Part shown: positions 9,530-22,406 of the stretch, piece after piece
How positions within the stretch are numbered: the first letter of the stretch is position 1
Layout: each line of letters starts with the position of its first letter
NCBI RefSeq assembly: GCF_023078275.1
Contig: NC_062991.1
Location: 186,001 to 250,000, forward strand
Direction of reading: 5' to 3'
Origin: Leguminivora glycinivorella
Taxonomy: Eukaryota; Arthropoda; Insecta; Lepidoptera; Tortricidae
Length of the DNA: 64,000 nucleotides
The notes under the pieces: generated by a model
What the model saw: only the letters and a program-made list of their open reading frames with translations
Told to the model about the DNA's origin: nothing
Databases searched by the model: none
Translations under genes and position numbers: made by a program

Positions 9530-11804
9530 TTTGTAATTATTGCCAAATTATCATTTTTCATATTTCTGAAACGGTTAACTTTTCAGGGTTTTCATTAATG
9601 TCATCCATAGAAAGGTTAGGTTTGTTTTATTTAATGGCAATCCTGAAAAGTTACGCGTTTCTGAGAAAAACCAAATTATAACTAAAGTCGCCGTCAATAG
9701 AACTTGTGAACAATGTAAACAAACCTTTTAGTCAAAATGTCTTTAATTTTCATTTTAACTCATCAGATACTGGCTAAATCCACGTGTTATTTAATCAATT
9801 CATATCACATTATGATCCTCAACCTTTAAAGTAATAAAATTGTACTAGAATATTGATATTTTATAGAATGGTTTGTTTACATTGTTGACAATTTCTATTG
9901 ACGACGATTTTAACGAAAATGTGGACAAACGATACAATATGAATAAGATTTTATGGGAACATTGGGAACTAATAGAGATCCCTCTGACGAAAATAGGTTA
10001 TTTCATCATGAAAATAATCATATTTTACAACTTAATTCTTATTTTGTATACAGTCAAAAATCAAAATGATTATGCTTCAAATAAATAAATCTATAAAAGC
10101 TAAATTCCCGGCACGAAAACTTTTCGGTAACATCACATCACTACCCACGAAGCACAAATATACATTTTTCAACTTTATCCAAACGCAATAAGGCACATTT
10201 CGTACATATTTGCGTGCCGTACTCGCGTGCCCGGAGATCGTTGGAGATAGGTTGAAATCTTATTGTGTTCTATTTTCAAAAGATAGAGGAATGAGTGTAT
10301 GCTGGTCGCTGATGATATTAACTATAGTTTTTCGTTGGTTTGTAAAACGTAATTTTTAATTGAAACAATTTGTCTAAGCAAATAGCTGTTTTTGAATGTC
10401 AAACTTCTGTGACATTAAAACCTTCAAATGAAGATTGTACACCAAACTCAAAGGCCAGCAACGCACTTCCAACCCTTCTGGTGCTTCTGGTGCTGCTTGG
10501 CTTACCATCAGGTGACTTGTCTGCTCGTTTGCCAACTACCGCATAAAAAAACGTTTAATTAGGTACATTACAATTTCACAGGCTTGACTTGAAAAATCTC
10601 TGCCGGCTCATCAAGGCCTGTAACTGTAAAAATACGGGTCATACAAGTATTCAAAATGTATATAATACAGCAATCTTATACTTCAAATATATGAGTCATG
10701 CTCATGAGTGACCTGTTTTAATAATCTTAATACCGACCTAAAGTGTTTTAGCACACTAGCGGCTTGCTAACCTTAAACTTCAGTTCAAGGTCAAATTTAG
10801 TCCACCAGAGGTAACTAAAATTTTTGTTAGTATGTCAAGGACACATTGGCACAAGGGCTGTCTATCTGTCTGTCCATAATTAAATTAATGAATAGCGGAA
10901 AAGTATATGACCTTTTACAGAAATGCTGACATCACACGCTATCTATTAGTTTTCATTTACTCTCAGTTATCATTGTATAACTATCTTATGTATCAAGGAT
11001 AACTGGAAATCTTCTTCCGTCAACCTCCCGACTATCTATATATAATACCATCTCTAAAATGTCCTCTAAAGTAATTATTTTCATATGAAAAAGTCTTCCC
11101 TAAATTGGTAACAAACCTTCCTTACTAAAACATTTGAAATCCAAAATGTGCCCTTGACCCTGAACTAGACCTCGCCGCTTTTAGACCCTAAAGATGAAGT
11201 GGGTTAAATAAGATACGTCCGTGAAAAGGTAAAGGGCTCGAAAATATCAACTACATTTATCGGAAATCAGGAAAATTTACATTTTATATTTTTCAAGACA
11301 TTTCCGTGTTAAGTTCACCATTTAATTATGCGTTCTTTAAAGAACTTTATTTCTTTCTATAATTAACAAATAAAAAATCAAGTACCAAGTTATATCAGTT
11401 CCCTCATCTTTTTTATACTTAACTTCACAATTTATTAAACTGCTGAACTTAAATTTATTACAAAAACGCGATATTAATATTAAACCTTACAAGTCCTACA
11501 ACCAGGAAAATATAAGCAATAAAGATTACAGTTTTTCCGCACGGAGATCGCACACATACAACATACATACATATAACATACAAGTATATGTAAGCGCCCG
11601 CTACGTATTGATTTTTCGTCGAAACATTTTTCATTTTATCTGCGTTACTTTAAAGATAATGTCGGCATGATAACCCAAATTAAAAATATAGCGATTGGTG
11701 TTATCCAACTACGAAAAACAACGATATGAAATAGACTGGCTTTACTGAATAAAACAATGGCTAAAGCCTAACCAAGTGAAAATAAATGACTACGCGCCAG
11801 CAGG
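9530..11804. other. Gene-poor stretch with one truncated repeat
   Basis: Apart from a minus-strand fragment of the gcagac/ggtgtttc repeat at 10459-10541 (caaaggccagcaacgcactt ... gtctgctcgtttgcc), nothing was recognised. The reading frame at 9873-10088 is AT-driven and has no domain-like features. Confidence 0.45.
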
Positions 11805-11944
11805 GTTAGCACATGATTGCCGCGATAGTATGTCGCTGCGAGAGTATGTCGCTGCCCCGTCCTTATGTCATTAATACAATTAGAACAAGACGTGTGACCT
11901 ATCTCAAGGCGACATACTCTCGCGGCAAACATGTGCTAGGCCTA
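11805..11944. mobile_element. gcctagcacatg MITE, copy 1
   Basis: Inverted ends (ttagcacatgattgccgcg / cgcggcaaacatgtgctagg) around a centre containing ccttatgtcattaatacaat. The centre and ends match 45384-45523. This copy carries a duplicated gtatgtcgctgc block in the left arm. Confidence 0.75.
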
Positions 11945-12259
11945 CAGGTTGCGGAATTTCATTAAAATTATTTTCTTCACACTACTGAACTGTCACTTCA
12001 TCAGAATAACACGCCCTCTTGACAATAATCATATATTTCTGGTCGGGCTTCAATAAGAAGCATACTTGACCCACGTATTATTAGACTAAGAAGCATTCCT
12101 GACCCCTCGCGTAACACGGACGGACCCGTGTGTTTCAAATGTTAACCTAATGTTTTAAATGTCAAGGTCACTATTTCAATAATCTAAAAGACAGGTCGCA
12201 TGCGAGGAGTTAAGGTTCATTTATTGAACATAATTTTTTTCAATTTTCAAATTGCTATT

Positions 12260-12371
12260 AAAATGTTCGAGTCACTCACTAAATTGAATTATTTTCGATT
12301 AATTGTGAGTGACCCGTGTTGGATTAACAAGAGCTTGACAGCTGTTAGTCAAGCTCTTGTTGATCCAACAC
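12260..12371. repeat. Two adjacent hairpins
   Basis: The first pairs gagtcactcac (about 12266) with gtgagtgac (about 12305). The second is a 24-bp stem: 12316-12339 (gtgttggattaacaagagc) and 12348-12371, with one G-T mismatch and an eight-base loop. A related gagtcactcac...gtgagtgactc pair spans 12677-12757, and a weaker one 9204-9240. Confidence 0.7.
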
Positions 12372-12759
12372 ATTTTTTTTATTTTAAACAGTACTGGATT
12401 TATCAGTCTGTAACATTCAATGTGCTCTTGTTTAGCCAGTAATTATAATTTAAAATTGGATTTCAACTCAATCATGTCATCGGAGAATCGAAAATTTTAA
12501 AATATAAAGCGTCACCTGGGCCCGGTGGTTTTATTCCAATACCGATTGGTAAATACGAGGACAGGAACAAACGAGGGGAGGAGTCCTATGCATTCAAATT
12601 TTAAAATTTTTGCGTATATCGAGATTTTTTCTGAGGATTGGTCCTGAATAACACTTTAAATTGGGTCGTGTTTGAAAGTCACTCACGAGATAAACACGAT
12701 ATCTACAATTTATTTCCGCGATAGATTTTATAGCCTTCGACCCGTGAGTGACTCAAAAA

Positions 12760-15440
12760 TATGAAAGGTGTTAAGTACTTAGGCCTCAGTATTAATAAAT
12801 CCTGAAGTTCAACCTAAGGGTTGCATTGAAAATTGCAAATACGCCCGAAGTAAAGAATTTTAAAGCAACAAGATTGCAAATGGTTCATTTTCTTGAACTC
12901 CACACTGGTAATAACCATGCGCTGATGTGGACACACTTATGTTGGTTTTCCGTCTGTCTCACTCTTGAAAACACATTTGTTTTGTCATATTCAATTATTG
13001 TAATAGGTCAAATGACATCTTAGATCAAATATTTATATTCCATTGAGTATTTTTTCAAGAGATATTAAACTTGCGAAGGAACATATTGCCAACTTGCATA
13101 AAAAAAGTTCAAGTTTGCATTAGTCTCCTTTGTCTTGTTTGTAGGTAACAAAAGTATTGTAGGTACACGTTACTCGATTAATTGTATGGAGAAAGAGAAC
13201 AGCGCCCCCTATCGGTTACTGACTAGAACTAGAACCAAAAATTACTTGCAGTTTCCATGACAATGACGTGTAATTTGGTATGAACTCGGTAGCCACAAAG
13301 ATTAGCATGCGTCTTGCAGAATAAACAACAAAGTTCAACAAACCTAGAATATCAATACTAGTTTAAACTAAAATTGAAAAGCACAATACATGTATAGCAA
13401 GTCAATCAAACAAAAATGGCCACTGTCAATGTTGTCAATTAAATATAAGTCCACCTGGCGGGCGCGGCCGATTGAAAATAAATAGACGGACAGGGGAGCG
13501 GCGGAGTCGTTTATGGTGCTAATACTTGGGGTGGGTGTTTTCAAATTATGATTTGGGTGGTAAAGGCGATTTTTTAATGAGGCAGTAAAACTTACTTATA
13601 AGCAGTCTAAGTTAAACGAGTTTTAAAATAACCAAAAACAATTAAGAAAATAAGAAAAAATATACGTTTAAGTAAGTATGTTACAAAAATATCAACATTA
13701 TTTCGTAGTATTAAATAGCATGTACCATTACTCATTACGATATTGTTTTTATTCAAATAATAAATTATCCTTCAAACCTTTAGCCTCATATTTATTTCTA
13801 ACACTTTCTCATTTGAAAGACTCAAGACTATGCTATTAAGTTTATTAAGTTTTACATACGTTTATTCAAATTTAATGAATTCGTTTTTGTTAACAGCAAA
13901 CGCGATTTAAGTTACAAAGGTTCAAACGAGTCCAGTCACGGCAGAGGCGGAGTCGACATTAATACTGTAATAACAAATGTCCACTTGTCCAGTATTTTGG
14001 GCTATTTAAATATTAGTGTTTCTCATTTATTTCTATGATAAAGTTCTAAGTTCTTCAAATGCCCCCCATTTTGTGTTTATTTTTTATTTACCGATAAATT
14101 TGCAAAATTTTACATTGGTGGAGTCAATTTTTGATACCACTAAAATAGCAATTGAAAATAAAAATACAAATGTGCTTTTAATTTTTCAATACGACTCCGA
14201 TAACATATCAAAATATTCGTTTTTGTCTTTTTATTTTAGACACGATGACGCATTTTTGTTATAACAGCACAGTTCCTTTAGAAAACTTAACTAAGACTTT
14301 AGTTACCTAAAAAGCCATAACTTCCATTCATAACCATTCTGAAAGCAACAGTCACATCACAGCCTTTAGTTCCTAAACATTACCAAGAACACTATCTAAA
14401 AATCCGCTCGCAATAACCCAATTCCAAAAAGCCAACCTGACATTTCGACTCCGCGCCTCCCCTGCGCGCCGCGCCGACGCCCGCATGTCATTTCGCCGTC
14501 CATTATAAAATGTCGGCTGTAATCGCCCTTTATTTTTATTTTATTTGCCGACACCCCCCTCGCCCCTCCCCACTGTGGGGAGGGGGACGGCCGATATTTC
14601 AAAGTTAACGACTACCATAAAAACACTCTTGAAAACTGAATGAGGATGGAGTGCTGGGTTTTGGACAAATATTTGTTTATTAATATTTAGGTCAGGATGA
14701 AACTATAGATTAACTAGAGCTATTATGTGGCTACTATGATATTTAATAAGTTACTTGAAAGTGTAAACGTCACGGATAATGTAGATATATATGTTATGCA
14801 GACGGTCAACCAAAATTTGGCAATAAAAAGGCGGCAAATTTGAAAAATGTAGGGCTCAGCGGCCAATTGTCTTCATAAAGCGCGTGCCTTTTTACCTTGA
14901 CGTTAGCGGAATCATCAACGAGCCATAACACTTAAAAACTACCTAATTGAAAATGTAATTCCTCTTCACATAGACATCGAGACATAAATGTCGAGGAACA
15001 GTCCTCGACATTTATGTATAGCAAAGAGGATCGAGTGTCTTTGTGTATAGTAATGTACGATGTGGTACACCTGTTCTGTTTTGTATACAGGGTAACCTCA
15101 AATTCAGGGTCACAAAGGTAAAGGGCCGAAATCGACCCTTACGCGCCTCACTGCTCGATAAAAAATACGCCAGGGGTCCAGAAACAAGGAATCAAGACGT
15201 AATAATGTCCTTAGAAACGTTCATTAATAAATACAAAGGTCGAAATGTTATAATGCTTTTTTTTTCAATAGAAACATGTTGAGACCTCTTTTACCGCCGC
15301 CCTTGGTTTTCGTTAACATAAGGGTTTAATATATTTAATATATTATAATATCACACTTAAAACTGTCACCCGTAGACCACGAAAGTTATACTCGTAAAGG
15401 GTTCAAAACGTCAGGGTGTGTTATAAATGAATTAGACATG
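12760..15440. other. No gene recognised; one perfect small hairpin
   Basis: 14982-14997 and 15002-15017 form a perfect 16-bp stem (acataaatgtcgagga) with a four-base loop. 13175-13230 shares an agaacagcgccccctat-type block with 7945-7990. The GC-rich patches at 13450-13520 and 14440-14590 contain no domain-like reading frame. Confidence 0.45.
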
Positions 15441-15567
15441 ATTAAGGTGCATTAGGGTAATTTCGAAAGTCGCATAAAATCACCATTATTTCCATCATAT
15501 CAAGATTCCCCTTTCGAAATTACCCGAGCATTTCTGTCATTCGGAATGACCCTAATGCACCTTAATT
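15441..15567. mobile_element. Foldback MITE with attaaggtgcattagggt ends
   Basis: The terminal 18 bp are exact inverted repeats. A second inverted pair, ggtaatttcgaaag against ctttcgaaattacc, lies inside. Total length is about 127 bp and there is no coding capacity. Confidence 0.7.
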
Positions 15568-15837
15568 CGTTTCCCTAATTTTAAATTACCTTTTATTAAT
15601 AGTGGAAATTGAAAATTTCTATACGATCATTTTTAGGAAAATTACAGAAATTTTATGGAGAATGTGGTGGCAGTGGTGGCACCTCCAAATGGTACTAGAA
15701 CCAAAAGACGTTCTCGCTATTGAGTAACATATCAAAAACGAATGGTAGCAGTTAATTCATTACATTAGAATCACAACATTGAACATTTATTCTTACGATA
15801 GAGTTCATGACAATGAACGAGTACATTACGATATTAT

Positions 15838-16055
15838 ATACGATATTATATTCGTAACTCGTGTCGATTTAAAACACTCCCTTCGGTCGTGTTTTAATTT
15901 ATCGCCACTCGTTTCGAATTTCCTTTTTGCACGTGTATCGTACGACCATTTTCAGTACAGATGGCCTTCCGAAGTTTCGACCTGACATAATTATAATGAA
16001 CCACTTCTCGCACTAGTGCGTAAAAACACACCATCTGTACTGAAAAATTGCAAAA
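15838..16055 (+). repeat. agtacagatg repeat family, copy 3
   Basis: Carries actcgtgtcgatttaaaac, ttcggtcgtgttttaattta, cacgtgtatcgtacgac and the palindrome cactagtgcg, followed by caccatctgtactgaaa. Its two ends are in inverted orientation relative to copy 2. Confidence 0.65.
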
Positions 16056-16079
16056 CAAACTATTTCTCAAATGTATGCA

Positions 16080-16262
16080 TATGCTAATATAATTACCCAT
16101 ATAAATATTTTTAAAAATTGTATTATATATAACTAGATTATAAGAAATTATTTCGTACGCCAAAAGGCACATCATAGCAGTTCTATGAAGAATTATGTTA
16201 CCACCTATTTATTATGCACCTGTAATGAACGAATAAATAAATTGAAATTGAAATTGAAAATT
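16080..16262 (+). mobile_element. LINE 3' end with (TTGAAA) tail inside another repeat
   Basis: The segment ends aataaataaattgaaattga, a tail seen on lepidopteran non-LTR elements. It interrupts a repeat that is continuous at 4610-4665: the flanks read caaatgtatgcatatg before and tatgtaaacatcatgtcg after, against aatgtatgtaaacacatgtc there. This fits insertion with a short target duplication. Confidence 0.6.
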
Positions 16263-16429
16263 GAATATGTAAACATCATGTCGTTACAGATAGAGAAACA
16301 ATCCCTTTTCCTTGTTTATTTACCTTCTTACATGTAAATAAATAGAATTTCCACGACATTTTTTCCGGGAAAGGTCAACGATTCGTATTAAACAACATCT
16401 AAGCTAACAAATGACATTTAACCAAATCG

Positions 16430-16812
16430 CGTTAGTGCGTGAGTGACTCGGTTTAACCCTTTGAAAGCCAATGGCCACTAAAAGTGGCACCACATTGTCA
16501 AAGTGCCTTTTTTTTATACCACGTCGGTGGCAAACAGGTATACGGCCCGCCTGATGGAAAGCGGTCACCGTAACCTATGGACGCCTGCAACTCAAGGGGT
16601 GTCACATGCGCGTTGTCGACCCATTAGAAACTTGCACACTCCTTTTTTGAAGAACCCCATACTGTAGTTCATCGGGAATACCTCGACAGGGAGCTCATTC
16701 CACAGCCGGAGCGTTCGTGGGAGGAAATTCCTCTGAAACCGCGCGGTACGCGACCATTTAGGTTGCAAGGTGTGTGGATGAGCGCCCTGTCGATGGCGAG
16801 CGGTGCGTGGTG
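16430..16812 (+). repeat. cggtggcaaac...cggcccgcctgatgg dispersed repeat
   Basis: About 380 bp with ggacgcctgcaactcaaggg, gaagaaccccatactgtag and gagctcattccacagccgga blocks. A second copy, inverted and interrupted by a MITE, is at 19436-20172. The first 80 bp match 4985-5050. The inside reads like an old degraded element with no intact frame. Confidence 0.7.
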
Positions 16813-18003
16813 GGTGGTGCTTTCCTAATTTTCCTATTATCAGTCGTTTTATATTCGCTCTTCACCAGACATTTTGACGTCTACACCACAGAACTATTAT
16901 TTCCTTTTTCTCTTGTTATTAATCTATTTCATTTCTTGTAACTGAGTCCTTGACATAAAGTTACAGTAATTTGTTTGTAAAGCAATTAGTTTCTTTAATT
17001 AATTCTCCAAATGGTAATAAATGAATCATTTAGGGTAATTAGTAAGTGACCGAAAGATGTTTATGTAGGTAATATTCATTACAGAATGTTTTTTTCAAGG
17101 TAACTTAGAATTATAACAATTTAGATTTTTGTCGAATTTAAAACCTTATGCTGATGTCTTTTTTAAAAGGACATTCCATTCTAATTATGTTTTGTACTGT
17201 AAAAGAATAAACAAAGACTCAAAATTCTGACAGAAAACTGCAAATTGAAATGAGGTGGATAACATTTTTTCTGCATAATAACCATTTTATTGGCAGTCGA
17301 AATTTTATAAAAAGTGTAACCAGAGTTTTCCTAGCACCTGGGCACAATTTTGATATTATTCGTTTTCTAAGTCATTTTCACGATTTAAAATTAGTGATGT
17401 AATATGTAATACAAGTAATAGACTCACATTAGCATAGTTAGTAGGTGAGTAGGCAATCATATTGACAATAAATACAACAATATAATTATGTTAGAGCTGC
17501 CTGAATGACGACTTCATGATTATTCCCCGGCCGTTTCATCATGGGTCCTAGTAATCAGTAAGATTTTTTTATTTCGCAATAGGCTACTAGACTCATATCG
17601 AATTTTGCACAAGAAATGATTGTTTTCTGTAGTATTTGACATAAGAAACCAATGTTTATAGATTTTGGGTATTGAACGTATATGATGAGTATGTATTTTC
17701 GATTTTTCCGGTTAATTAGACAGTAATTATATAGGATAGACTTTAAGAAAGGGTCAAGTAGCCTATAGCGTGATGTTGCCAAGGGTTGAGAAACAGCCTG
17801 TAATGCAGCTTCCAGCTTCGTCGGAATAAAAAGATAAGATCTCTCTCAAAGAAAACTTTTATATTTTAAAATTAAGCACACTTCCAAAGTAGGCGATTCA
17901 TAACCGACCTCAATTTAATTAAAACGGTATTTTAATATAAAACTTTTAAAGCTCATAAACATAAAAAATAAAAACCTAAGTTTTCTTCTTAAAAACAAAA
18001 TTT
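16813..18003. other. AT-rich stretch, nothing recognised
   Basis: No repeat shared with the rest of the window and no convincing reading frame. The minus frame at 17555-17782 is AT-driven and lacks any domain signature. Confidence 0.45.
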
Positions 18004-18140
18004 ATGTGTTTGGCCTAGCGGGTAGTGGCCTTTCCTGCTAAGCCGCGGCCCAGTGTTAGAATCTCGGTAAGGGCGCGTGTGTTTTGTGATGAGCACAAAT
18101 ATTTGTTCCTGAGTCATGGATGTGTTCTAAGTATATGGTT
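18004..18140 (+). mobile_element. tRNA-derived SINE, 5' part only
   Basis: The head tggcctagcgggtagtggcc (A-box region) and a mutated B-box (gtgttagaatctcgg) are followed by gtgatgagcacaaatatttg and tcctgagtcatggatgt. The same order occurs in the full copy at 44935-45190. It is cut off where the mosaic element begins. Confidence 0.75.
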
Positions 18141-19376
18141 CACTAATCACTATTGTCTTGCAGAAACTTTTTTCGCATATATTTGATTCGTATAGTTCTT
18201 GGCAGAAGGCAGAAACACCTTACGCAGAATATGCTTTCGCATAAATAATTTCGCAGATTTTTGTAATACCGAATCATAATATGACGAAACATATTATGTT
18301 GGCATAATGTTGATGAGCATAATAGTCTTCTAGTCGGATAGTACTTTTGCAGATAATATTTGTGCATAATATTTAGGCGGCATAAAGTTGTCCTTCTTTC
18401 CGATTTGTTTTTTCATAGCGAGTAGGATATATTGGGGAGGTTCACTATTATCTGGCAGAAACTTTTTCGCATATATTTGATTTGCATAATATGTAGTTCT
18501 TGGCAGAAGATAGAAATACCTTACGCAGAATATGCTTTGGCATAAATCATTTAGCAGATTTTTATAATACCGAATCGTACGTTGGCATAATGTTGATGAG
18601 CATGATAGTCTTCTAGTCGAATAGTACTTTCGCAGATAATATCTGTGCATAATATTTAGGCGGCATAAAGTTGCAATTTGCTTTTTGATAGCGAGTCAGA
18701 TGTGTTGGGGATGCAAGATACCTAACACTCCTCCTCGCTTCGCTCGTCGTCGTACCTAAACGGGATCTCTGAGACAGTATTTCCTTTTCGATAGCGTGTC
18801 ATAATTCTACTCTTGTAATAGTATGCTATACGATTATTATGGTATATAAAATTATGCTAAATCAAAGTCGACCAAAGTAATGTTCTATGAAACAATATTC
18901 TGCCAAATGTGTCGTATGTGTGGTAGTAATAATGCCAACTAAGTTTTCTGAGAAATTACCATTCGACCGAATGTTTTTCTGCGAAACATGTTAGGCGAAG
19001 TGTGTTTCTGGCCAAAATTATTCTGCCAGATGAGGGTAACCCGTTGGGGATGCAAGATACCTAACACTCCTCCTCGCTTCGCTCGTCGTCGTACCTAACG
19101 GTGGCTCTGTGACACTATTTCCTATTTGATAGCGTTTCATAATTCTGCTTTTGTAATAGGATGCTATACAATTATTATTCATGATACAAAAAATTATGCT
19201 AAATCAAAATCGAAGTCGACCAAAGTAATGTTTTGCAAAACAATATTCTGCCAAATGTGTCGTATGTTTGGTAGTAATAATGCCAACTAAGAAACATGTT
19301 ATGTTATGCGAAGTGTGTTTCTGACCAAAATTATTCTGCTAGATGAGGATAACCCGTTCTATAGACATATTTGTTA
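18137..19376. mobile_element. Word-mosaic element with duplicated arms
   Basis: The left half holds two arms about 290 bp apart (18137-18400, 18436-18690), rich in short words such as ggcataa, cgcataa, gcagaa and ggcagaa set in different AT-rich context. The right half (18700-19036, 19037-19376) is duplicated at an offset of about 339 bp and is rich in the complementary words tgccaaa, tgcgaa, ttctgcca. The outer ends are inverted: ggttcact...tctggcagaa against ttctgccagatgagggtaac. A relative lies at 22905-23473. No open reading frame. Class unknown. Confidence 0.6.
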
Positions 19377-19411
19377 TAATTCGATGTCTTAGTACCCACA
19401 TTAATAAATGT

Positions 19412-20172
19412 ATGTTTAAGAATGTCCTATAATATTCCCTGCCGAGTTCCCTACGAAATACAGTATGGGGTTCTTCAAAAAACCGGCCAAGAGCGTGTCG
19501 GGCCACGCTCAGTGTAGGGTTCCGTAGTTTTCCGTATTTTTCTCAAAAACTACTGAACCTATCAAGTTCAAAACAATTTTCCTAGAAAGTCTTTATAAAG
19601 TTCTACTTTTGAGATTTTTTTCATATTTTTTAAACAAATGGTTTAAAAGTTAGAGGGGGGGACGCACTTTTTTTTCCTTTAGGAGCGATTATTTCCGAAA
19701 ATATAAATATTATCAAAAAACAATATTAATAAACCCTTATTCATTTTTCAATACCTATCCAACAATATATCACACGTTGGGGTTGGAATGAAAAAAAATG
19801 TCAGCCCCCACTTTACATGTAGGGGGGTACCCTAATAAAACATTTTTTTCCATTTTTTATTTTTGCACTTTGTTGGCGTGATTGATATACATATTGGTAC
19901 CAAATTTCAGCTTTCTAGTGCTAACGGTTACTGAGATTATCCGCGGACGGACGGACGGACGGACGGACGGACGGACGGACGGACGGACGGACAGACAGAC
20001 ATGGCGAAACTATAAGGGTTCCTAGTTGACTACGGAACCCTAAAAAGGAGTGTACAAGTTTCTAATGGGTCGGCAACGCGCATGTGACACCCCTTGGGTT
20101 GCAGGCGTCCATACGTTACTGTGACCGCTTTGCATCAAGCGGACCGTATGTGTGTTTGCCACCGACGTGGTA
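19412..20172 (-). repeat. cggcccgcctgatgg repeat copy broken by a MITE
   Basis: 19436-19481 (acagtatggggttcttcaa) and 20046-20172 (gagtgtacaagtttctaatg ... gccaccgacgtggtat) together are the inverted equivalent of 16508-16690. The 19482-20045 MITE separates them. 19412-19438 (aagaatgtcctataatatt) is the tail fragment of the tRNA-derived SINE. Confidence 0.75.
19482..20045 (+). mobile_element. gggttccgtag MITE-like element, copy 2, nested
   Basis: This starts accggccaagagcgtgtcgg, continues cagtgtagggttccgtag and ends ttgactacggaaccct. It contains a (GGAC)n array at about 19947-19991. Same element as 5060-5636 and 58057-58604, inserted in an older repeat. Confidence 0.8.
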
Positions 20173-20379
20173 TTAAAAAAATATTTATTTTATTATAATT
20201 ATGACGTGATGGTGAAATATCGTGGAGTGATTAATGTTGGTGACGAGGGTGCGAGCGAGAGGGTGTGTGCGAGGGGGACGGGTGTATATGTCGCCCTTTT
20301 GATAGTGTTTCCAAAATTTCGGAAAGCACCGCTTGTTTGAGTTAGGGTAGGTTTATATGATGTGAGTGTTTATTAAATT

Positions 20380-20700
20380 TAGTATCGTTTTTATAATTAA
20401 TTGATAATTTTAGTAACATTTTTAGATAATTTATGATTTTAGTAAAATTATTTAGTTAATTTATAATTTTAGTAAAATTATTTAGCACATTTTTAATTTT
20501 AGAGAAATTGTTTAGTTCATTTATAATTTTAGAAAAATATTTTGTTAACTTATAGTTTTTAATGTAACTTATTTCGTTAACTTATAATTTATAATTTTAG
20601 TAAAATTATTTAGTTAATTCATAATTTTAGTAAAATGAATTAGGTAGTTAATTAATAATTTAAAAAAAAAATTTTGGTAATTAATAATTGGTAAAGTAAA
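20380..20700. repeat. AT-rich imperfect tandem array
   Basis: Units of roughly 32-36 bp with the core taattttagtaaaattattt repeat about nine times with drift. Upstream (20173-20379) and downstream (20701-22055) hold no recognisable gene. The overlapping frames at 21383-21671 have no domain features. Confidence 0.6.
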
Positions 20701-22055
20701 TTGTTGGACATTCAAGAAAAGTTTTGTAAACAAGTGCTTAATTTTTTTATTTTTGTACATTTATTTAGTTAGAATGACCTTCTGACAACTATTTTTTGAC
20801 AAATTTTGTCTAGCTAGCTTATGACATTATTTTTTATTTACTTTCTATCAATAAAAATTTAATGATCTAAAAGGTTCTAGAACTACCATGCATAAATAGA
20901 TAGATAGTTAATAAATAACTATCTAGTACAAGTACAATATAACGAATTCCGTAATTTCATGTATAGATACATAATTATAATACTGAAGTGATCTCCAAAC
21001 AGTAACTAAAAATATTCCGTACTTATAGTAACACCTAACACTAGATTTTTATTGGAATTAGTAAGCCATACAAATAACTAGTCAAGGTTAAATCGTTTGC
21101 TAAGTACCTACGGGACTCGGTGACAGTCAATAATTAAAACGAAACAGATTTTCTTAGTCCTTAACAGAACAGCGCTGATATTACTTAATAATTAATATGA
21201 CACTGCCTTTAATGTTCACATAGATATTAATTGTCAATCAAATAACCATAGTATATATATAGTAAGCAATAGCCATTATTAACTTTGCCTATTCCAATCT
21301 AGATCATCTTCTTTACTCGCGACAAATTAAATTAAGTAAAAATATCACTATTGATTAATAATCGTATGATTTCAATCATATCTTGTCTCCATGTGAGCCC
21401 CGCTCGTCAATAATGCACCGGCCCCTTCACAACAGGGGTGCAAGTCGGGTGGGGTTCAATTTTTGCCATTTTCTACAAAAAAAAATCACTCCGCACGCGT
21501 TTTTACTTAAAACACCGAAATTCAGTTGCTCGCGCACCGCGGCACGCGCCGTTCCATTTTCCAATACTCGATTGTCAACTGTTTCGAATGTCAACTGTTT
21601 CGATCGTCTATTGTTTTTCTTTTAAAATTCGAACGGTGCAAATGTCAACGGTTTTTTTGAAAGTTGAATGACTTGTGAAGTGTTGTGTTGTGGTTATGAT
21701 TGTTAGGACTATAACAGATGAAGGAAGAAATTGAGTTTAGGAACGACAGGTGAGTTTCTGCTTCTAATAAGAATCCGGTTAGATTAGGATCGATACTGTG
21801 TTGAGAGAGATGTGTGTTCTGAACTCCTTTCTTATTATTGTTCACATATTGAGAAGAGAAGAAAGTAATACTGATTGCAATACATTTTTACAGGAAATAT
21901 TTTGCTCTTTAGAATTTATTTTTCAAGTCAACTCATTAAACTCATAGATGTCTACAAAGAAAGACTTACATGATGCGGTTGTAAAACACATACTTACTCA
22001 GTAATATCAAATGAAGTAAGAAATTATTCATAGATTTACGAGTATGTTCCAGAAG

Positions 22056-22345
22056 ATAAATAAATAAATAAATAAATATTATAGGACATTCTCACACAGA
22101 TTGACTGAGGCCCACTGTAAGCTCAAGAAAGCTTGTGTTGTGGGTACTCAGACAACGATATATATGATATATAAATACTTATATACATAGAAAACATCCA
22201 TGACTCAGAAACAAATACCTGTGCTCATCACACAAATAAATGCCCTTACCGGGATTCGAACCCGGGACCGCGGCGCAGCAGGCAGGGACACTACCACTAC
22301 CACGTCACTACCGACCGACTACGCCAGACCGGTTATCAAAAGGGA
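22056..22345 (-). mobile_element. tRNA-derived SINE, full-length, minus strand
   Basis: On the minus strand: tRNA-like head with the B-box gggttcgaatcccgg, then atgagcac, cctgagtcatggatg, the gggcctcagtc-type region and an (AAATA)n-like end next to aggacattc. Matches 44935-45190. The A-box side contains an extra (GT)-rich duplication near 22290-22310. Confidence 0.8.
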
Positions 22346-22406
22346 TATACATAAGGTTTTTTTACCTAGCGTTCAAAATTATCAAACTAATTAACACTAT
22401 TTTTAG

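Noticed and set aside
18143..18650. Two similar minus-strand frames (about 74 and 106 codons)
   Set aside because: They fall in the duplicated arms of the word-mosaic element and translate non-coding repeat sequence.
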